Source: Allobosea sp. AAP35
Lineage (GTDB): Bacteria; Pseudomonadota; Alphaproteobacteria; Rhizobiales; Beijerinckiaceae
Length of the DNA stretch: 64,000 bases
Assembly (NCBI RefSeq): GCF_001295925.1
Contig: NZ_LJHQ01000024.1
Location: forward strand, 62,001 to 126,000
Direction: 5' to 3'
The notes under the pieces were generated by a model. That model was given only the letters and a program-made list of their open reading frames with translations. It ran no database searches and was not told where the DNA came from. This document shows, piece by piece, positions 60,843-64,000 of the stretch (the stretch's first letter is position 1; each line of letters opens with the position of its first letter). The position numbers and the translations under genes are program-made.

Positions 60843-62054
60843 ATGGATGTCATGAGCAACGCCACTATTCCCCTCGATGTCGAGGCGGCGATCGACCATC
60901 TGATGAACTTCCTCTCCGTCGAGGGCGTCACCGGCGAGGAGGCCGCGATCGCGGCTGCCGTCAGCGAAGCACTGATCAAGGTCGGCGTGCCGGCATCCGC
61001 GATCCGCTTCGACGACGTCAATACGCGCATTCCGCTGCCGACGCAGACGGGCAACCTGATCGTCGAACTGCCGGGCACCAAGCCGGGCCCGCGCCTGCTG
61101 TTCTCGACCCATCTCGACACGGTGCCGCTCTGCGCCGGCGCCAAGCCCAGGCGCGAGGGAAACCGCATCGTCTCCGACGGCACGACGGCGCTGGGCGGCG
61201 ATGCGCGCACCGGCGTGGCGCTGCTGGTGGTGGTTGCCGAGACCCTGCTCAAGAACAACCTGCCCCATCCGCCGATCACGCTGCTGTTCACGGTGCGCGA
61301 GGAGAGCGGTCTCCACGGCGCCCGCGAACTGAACCCGGCCGATCTCAAGAGCCCGGCGATGTGCATCAATGTCGACGGCCAGCTCGCCTCCGAGCTCATC
61401 ATCGGCGCTGTCGGCCAGGAGAACTGGGAGGTCGAGATCACCGGCCGCGCCTCCCATGCCGGCGTCGCCCCCGACAAGGGCATCTCGGCGACGATGGTCG
61501 GCGCGATCGGGCTGGCCGAGGCCAGGGCCGCCGGCTGGTTCGGCAAGGTCGTCAAGGGTGAGGCCTTCGGCAGCAGCAATATCGGCATCTTCGGCGGCCG
61601 GGACGGCAAGCCGGCCGGCGACGCCACCAATGTCGTCACCGACTATGCCTTCCTGAAAGGCGAGGCGCGCAGCCCCGAGCTGAGCTTCGCCACCCAGATC
61701 GTCGACGGCTTCGAGGCCGCTTTCGCCAAGGCCCAGGCCGCGGTCACCGACCATGAGGGCGACACCGCGCAGGTGGCCTTCAAGCGCGCCGCGGCCTATC
61801 CGCCCTTCCGTCTGGACCAGGATTCGCCCGTCGTGAAGCGCGCCACCAAGGCGCTCGGACTGCTCGGCATGGAGCCGACCTACATCTTCTCCAATGGCGG
61901 TCTCGATGCGAACTGGCTCGATAAGGCCGGCGTCCCGACCATCACCATCGGCGCCGGCCAGGCCGAGATCCACACCATCAAGGAATTCGTGAAGCTCGAC
62001 GAATACGAGAAGGGTTGCCGGCTCGGCATCCTGATGGCGACGCTCGAGGACTGA
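60843..62054 (+). CDS. M20-family metallopeptidase (peptidase T-like)
   Basis: The 403-residue zinc peptidase has the M20 motifs STHLDTVPL (about residues 88-96, metal His and Asp), GGDARTG, TVREESGLHG (catalytic and metal glutamates, about 151-160) and a dimerisation domain with GRASHAGVAPDKG. Peptidase T-like members remove residues from small peptides or amides. Placed 63 bp after abgT, it may split a compound imported by AbgT, similar to AbgA/AbgB. Either ATG 60843 or 60852 could be the start. Confidence 0.88.
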   Translation: MDVMSNATIPLDVEAAIDHLMNFLSVEGVTGEEAAIAAAVSEALIKVGVPASAIRFDDVNTRIPLPTQTGNLIVELPGTKPGPRLLFSTHLDTVPLCAGAKPRREGNRIVSDGTTALGGDARTGVALLVVVAETLLKNNLPHPPITLLFTVREESGLHGARELNPADLKSPAMCINVDGQLASELIIGAVGQENWEVEITGRASHAGVAPDKGISATMVGAIGLAEARAAGWFGKVVKGEAFGSSNIGIFGGRDGKPAGDATNVVTDYAFLKGEARSPELSFATQIVDGFEAAFAKAQAAVTDHEGDTAQVAFKRAAAYPPFRLDQDSPVVKRATKALGLLGMEPTYIFSNGGLDANWLDKAGVPTITIGAGQAEIHTIKEFVKLDEYEKGCRLGILMATLED

Positions 62055-62107
62055 AGGACCGCTCGGGCGTTCGCCCGGTCGATGACGGCCCAACGAGGAG
62101 CTGACGC

Positions 62108-63946
62108 GTGAGCCCCATTGCCTATACCGCCTTGATCATCGCCGCGGCCGTCGTCCTGTTCGTCACGAACAGGGTGCCGGTCGTGCTGGTGGCGATGGGC
62201 ACGGCGCTCTCCCTTTGGGCGACCGGCGTTTTGACCCTGCCGCAGGCGCTGGGTGGGCTCGGCGACCCGGCGGTGATCTTCATCGCCGCGCTGTTCGTCG
62301 TGTCATCGGGCCTCGAGGTTACCGGCGTCACCGCCTGGGCCGGCCAGCTCCTGATCAAGGGCGCTGGAGAAGACAGCCGCACGCGCCTGCTGCTGCTGAC
62401 CATGGGCCTCGTGGCCCTGCTGACGGCGCTGATCAGCGTCAACGGCGCGGTGGCGGCCCTGCTGCCGGTCGTCGTGGTCATCGCGGTGCGGCTGAAGCGC
62501 AACTCCTCGCAGTTGCTGATGCCGCTGGTCTTTGCCGCCCATGCGGGCTCGATGCTGGCCCTGACCGGCACGCCCGTGAACGTGCTCGTCTCGGAAGCGA
62601 GCATGGATGCCGGCGTCGGCGGCTTCGGCTTCTTCGAATTCGCCCTGGTCGGCATTCCGCTGCTCGCCGGTTCGATGGCGATCATGATCCTGTTCGGCCA
62701 GAAGCTGCTGCCGGAGCGCAACGGCGCGACCATGCCGGCCGATTTTAGCCGCCATGCCAAGACGCTGGTCGAGCAATACGGGCTGGCCAGCGGCATCTAC
62801 CAGCTGCGCGTGCGCGCGACCTGCCCCTATGTCGGACAACCGGCGGCGGCGATCGATCTGTCCGCCTATCCCGGCCTCCAGCTCGTCGCGATCCAGGAGG
62901 GTGAGAGCGCAAGCCCGCTGCGTCGCGACGCCATCGCTGAGGGCGACCATCTCCTCCTGCGCGGCGATGCGGAGGCGGCCGCCAACTTCGCCGCGACGCT
63001 GCATCTCGCCTTTCGTGACGAGAGCGCAGCATCGGGCGCAGGCGAGGAGACGCTGTTCAACCGGCGCTCGGGGCTGGCCGAGGTGGTCATCCCGCCGCGT
63101 TCAGGCTTGATCGGAGAGAGTGTCTTCCCCGGCATGGTCACGGACAGCGGCGATCTGATCATTCTCGCCGTGCAGCGCTCCGGCAACGAGATCGTGGGCG
63201 AGAACGCCACGACGCAGGCCGGCGCCATCGTGCTGGAGGCCGGCGACACCATGTTGCTGCAGGGCACCTGGAAGGCGCTCGACACCCATCTTGATGATCC
63301 CGACGTCCTTGTCGTCAGTTCGCCGGAACTGGTCCGGCGCCAGGCCGTGCCGATGGGCCCCGGCGCCCAGCAGGCCGTTATCATCCTGTTCGGCATGGTC
63401 CTGCTGCTCGCCACCGGCATCGTGCCGCCGGCGGTGGCGGGCCTGCTCGCGGCGGGCGCGATCATCCTGACCGGCATCATGACCGTCGAGCAGTCCTATC
63501 GCGCGATCAGCTGGACCACGGTGATTCTCGTCGGCGCGATGATGCCGCTCTCGACCGCCATGGTCGAAACCGGCGCGGCCAAGCTTCTGGCCGAGCGGCT
63601 CGTCGTCATGGTCGGCGATGCGGGGCCGATGGCGCTGCTGGCGGGCCTTTTCGTGCTGACGGCGGTGATGGGGCAGCTCATCAGCAACACCGCGACCGCG
63701 CTGATCGTGATCCCGATCGGCGTCGCTGCGGCCGCCAGCATGGGCATCTCGCCCAAGCCCGTGCTCATGAGCACGGCGGTGGCGGCGGCCGGCGCCTTCC
63801 TGACCCCGATCGCGACCCCCACCAACCTGATGGTGATGGGCCCGGGCGGCTATGCCTTCAGCGATTACTGGAAGCTCGGCCTGCCCCTGCTGATCTGGTT
63901 CTTCATCGTTGCGGTCTTCATCGTGCCGCTGATCTGGCGCTTCTGA
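62108..63946 (+). CDS. SLC13/DASS-family transporter with two central RCK-C domains (second paralogue)
   Basis: The 612-residue protein mirrors the one at 36883-38694 in length and order: N-terminal membrane block, two TrkA-C-like repeats in the middle (about 205-400; AEVVIPPRSGLIGESVFPGM) and C-terminal block with SNTATALIVIPI and PIATPTNLMVMGPGGY. The GTG at 62108 starts the frame after a GAGGAG site, which supports it. Together with AbgT and the M20 peptidase it forms a transport/catabolism group; the cargo is probably an organic or inorganic anion. Confidence 0.88.
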   Translation: MSPIAYTALIIAAAVVLFVTNRVPVVLVAMGTALSLWATGVLTLPQALGGLGDPAVIFIAALFVVSSGLEVTGVTAWAGQLLIKGAGEDSRTRLLLLTMGLVALLTALISVNGAVAALLPVVVVIAVRLKRNSSQLLMPLVFAAHAGSMLALTGTPVNVLVSEASMDAGVGGFGFFEFALVGIPLLAGSMAIMILFGQKLLPERNGATMPADFSRHAKTLVEQYGLASGIYQLRVRATCPYVGQPAAAIDLSAYPGLQLVAIQEGESASPLRRDAIAEGDHLLLRGDAEAAANFAATLHLAFRDESAASGAGEETLFNRRSGLAEVVIPPRSGLIGESVFPGMVTDSGDLIILAVQRSGNEIVGENATTQAGAIVLEAGDTMLLQGTWKALDTHLDDPDVLVVSSPELVRRQAVPMGPGAQQAVIILFGMVLLLATGIVPPAVAGLLAAGAIILTGIMTVEQSYRAISWTTVILVGAMMPLSTAMVETGAAKLLAERLVVMVGDAGPMALLAGLFVLTAVMGQLISNTATALIVIPIGVAAAASMGISPKPVLMSTAVAAAGAFLTPIATPTNLMVMGPGGYAFSDYWKLGLPLLIWFFIVAVFIVPLIWRF

Positions 63947-63948
63947 CA

Positions 63949-63974
63949 GGCGGGCCATCGACCCGCCGCGTTTT
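63949..63974 (+). terminator. Weak terminator-like hairpin after the second SLC13 gene
   Basis: GGCGGG (63949-63954), a 7-nt loop and CCCGCC (63962-63967) are followed by GCGTTTT. The stem is short, so partial read-through into the next gene is likely. Confidence 0.4.
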
Positions 63975-63991
63975 CGGGAAAGGAGACGACA

Positions 63992-64000
63992 ATGTGGGTT
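63992..64000 (+). CDS. Start of a further gene (3' truncated by window edge)
   Basis: An ATG at 63992 is preceded by GGGAAAGGAGA, a strong ribosome-binding site at the right distance (about 63977-63986). Only three codons (Met-Trp-Val) are in the window, so no product can be named. It is probably in the same operon as the SLC13 gene. Confidence 0.6.

Overview
The window is a high-GC stretch with tightly packed, often 4-bp-overlapping operons and no rRNA, tRNA, phage or insertion-sequence genes. Its content points to an alphaproteobacterium of the Hyphomicrobiales, perhaps Bosea or a relative: an Aap general amino-acid ABC transporter, a NasS/NasT-controlled nitrate operon, a hydantoinase/TRAP operon, an Mrp antiporter, and palindromic intergenic repeats of a kind common in Bradyrhizobium/Bosea-type genomes. 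The genus is inferred from style and content, not from a marker gene.

Layout. 1-2613 (+): end of the aapQ-aapM-aapP amino-acid ABC transporter. 2897-4786 (+): a Tat-exported intradiol-dioxygenase-fold protein, a ferric-reductase-like membrane protein, an 18-bp minisatellite and a LOG-family protein. 4764-16185: a LysR regulator divergent from a catabolic/transport cluster with two NMT1/THI5-type binding proteins, one ATPase, one permease, an SDR dehydrogenase, two cyclic-amide hydrolases, an ornithine-cyclodeaminase-family enzyme and an ATZ/TRZ-type amidohydrolase. This looks like uptake and ring opening of an N-heterocycle or cyclic ureide; the substrate is unknown.

16434-28938 (-): a complete assimilatory nitrate block read from high to low coordinates: nasT, nasS, nrtA, NAD(P)H reductase, nasA, nrtB, nrtC, nirA, and a flavoprotein reductase with an extra four-cysteine motif. 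Upstream of nrtA are a sigma-54-like promoter and a textbook ANTAR leader: two hairpins with A1/G4 hexaloops, the second overlapping an intrinsic terminator. This allows a concrete model: nitrate frees NasT from NasS, NasT stabilises the two hairpins, and the terminator cannot form.

28987-29675 is a hairpin-rich stretch without a convincing gene. 29676-36524 (-): hyuA-hyuB followed by TRAP transporter subunits DctQ, DctM and DctP. 36883-44257 (-): an Mrp/MBH-like cation/proton antiporter operon (E-F-G-B-C-D-D/A-like) ending in an SLC13/DASS transporter with RCK-C domains. 44607-46340 (+): a membrane-anchored metallophosphoesterase. 46365-50781 (-): AI-2E-type permease, patatin phospholipase, a beta-helix membrane protein and a DUF1269-type protein. 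50840-58743 (-): an RND pump flanked by two different periplasmic adaptors, an AraC regulator and a lipoprotein alpha/beta hydrolase. 59229-64000 (+): AbgT transporter, M20 peptidase, a second SLC13-RCK transporter and the first codons of another gene.

The most rewarding observations are the NasT antitermination leader, the NirA-dedicated Fe-S flavoprotein, the split-MrpA antiporter whose last subunit appears to lack the usual TM5 glutamate, the two-binding-protein heterocycle cluster, and a shared 18-bp minisatellite at two distant loci.
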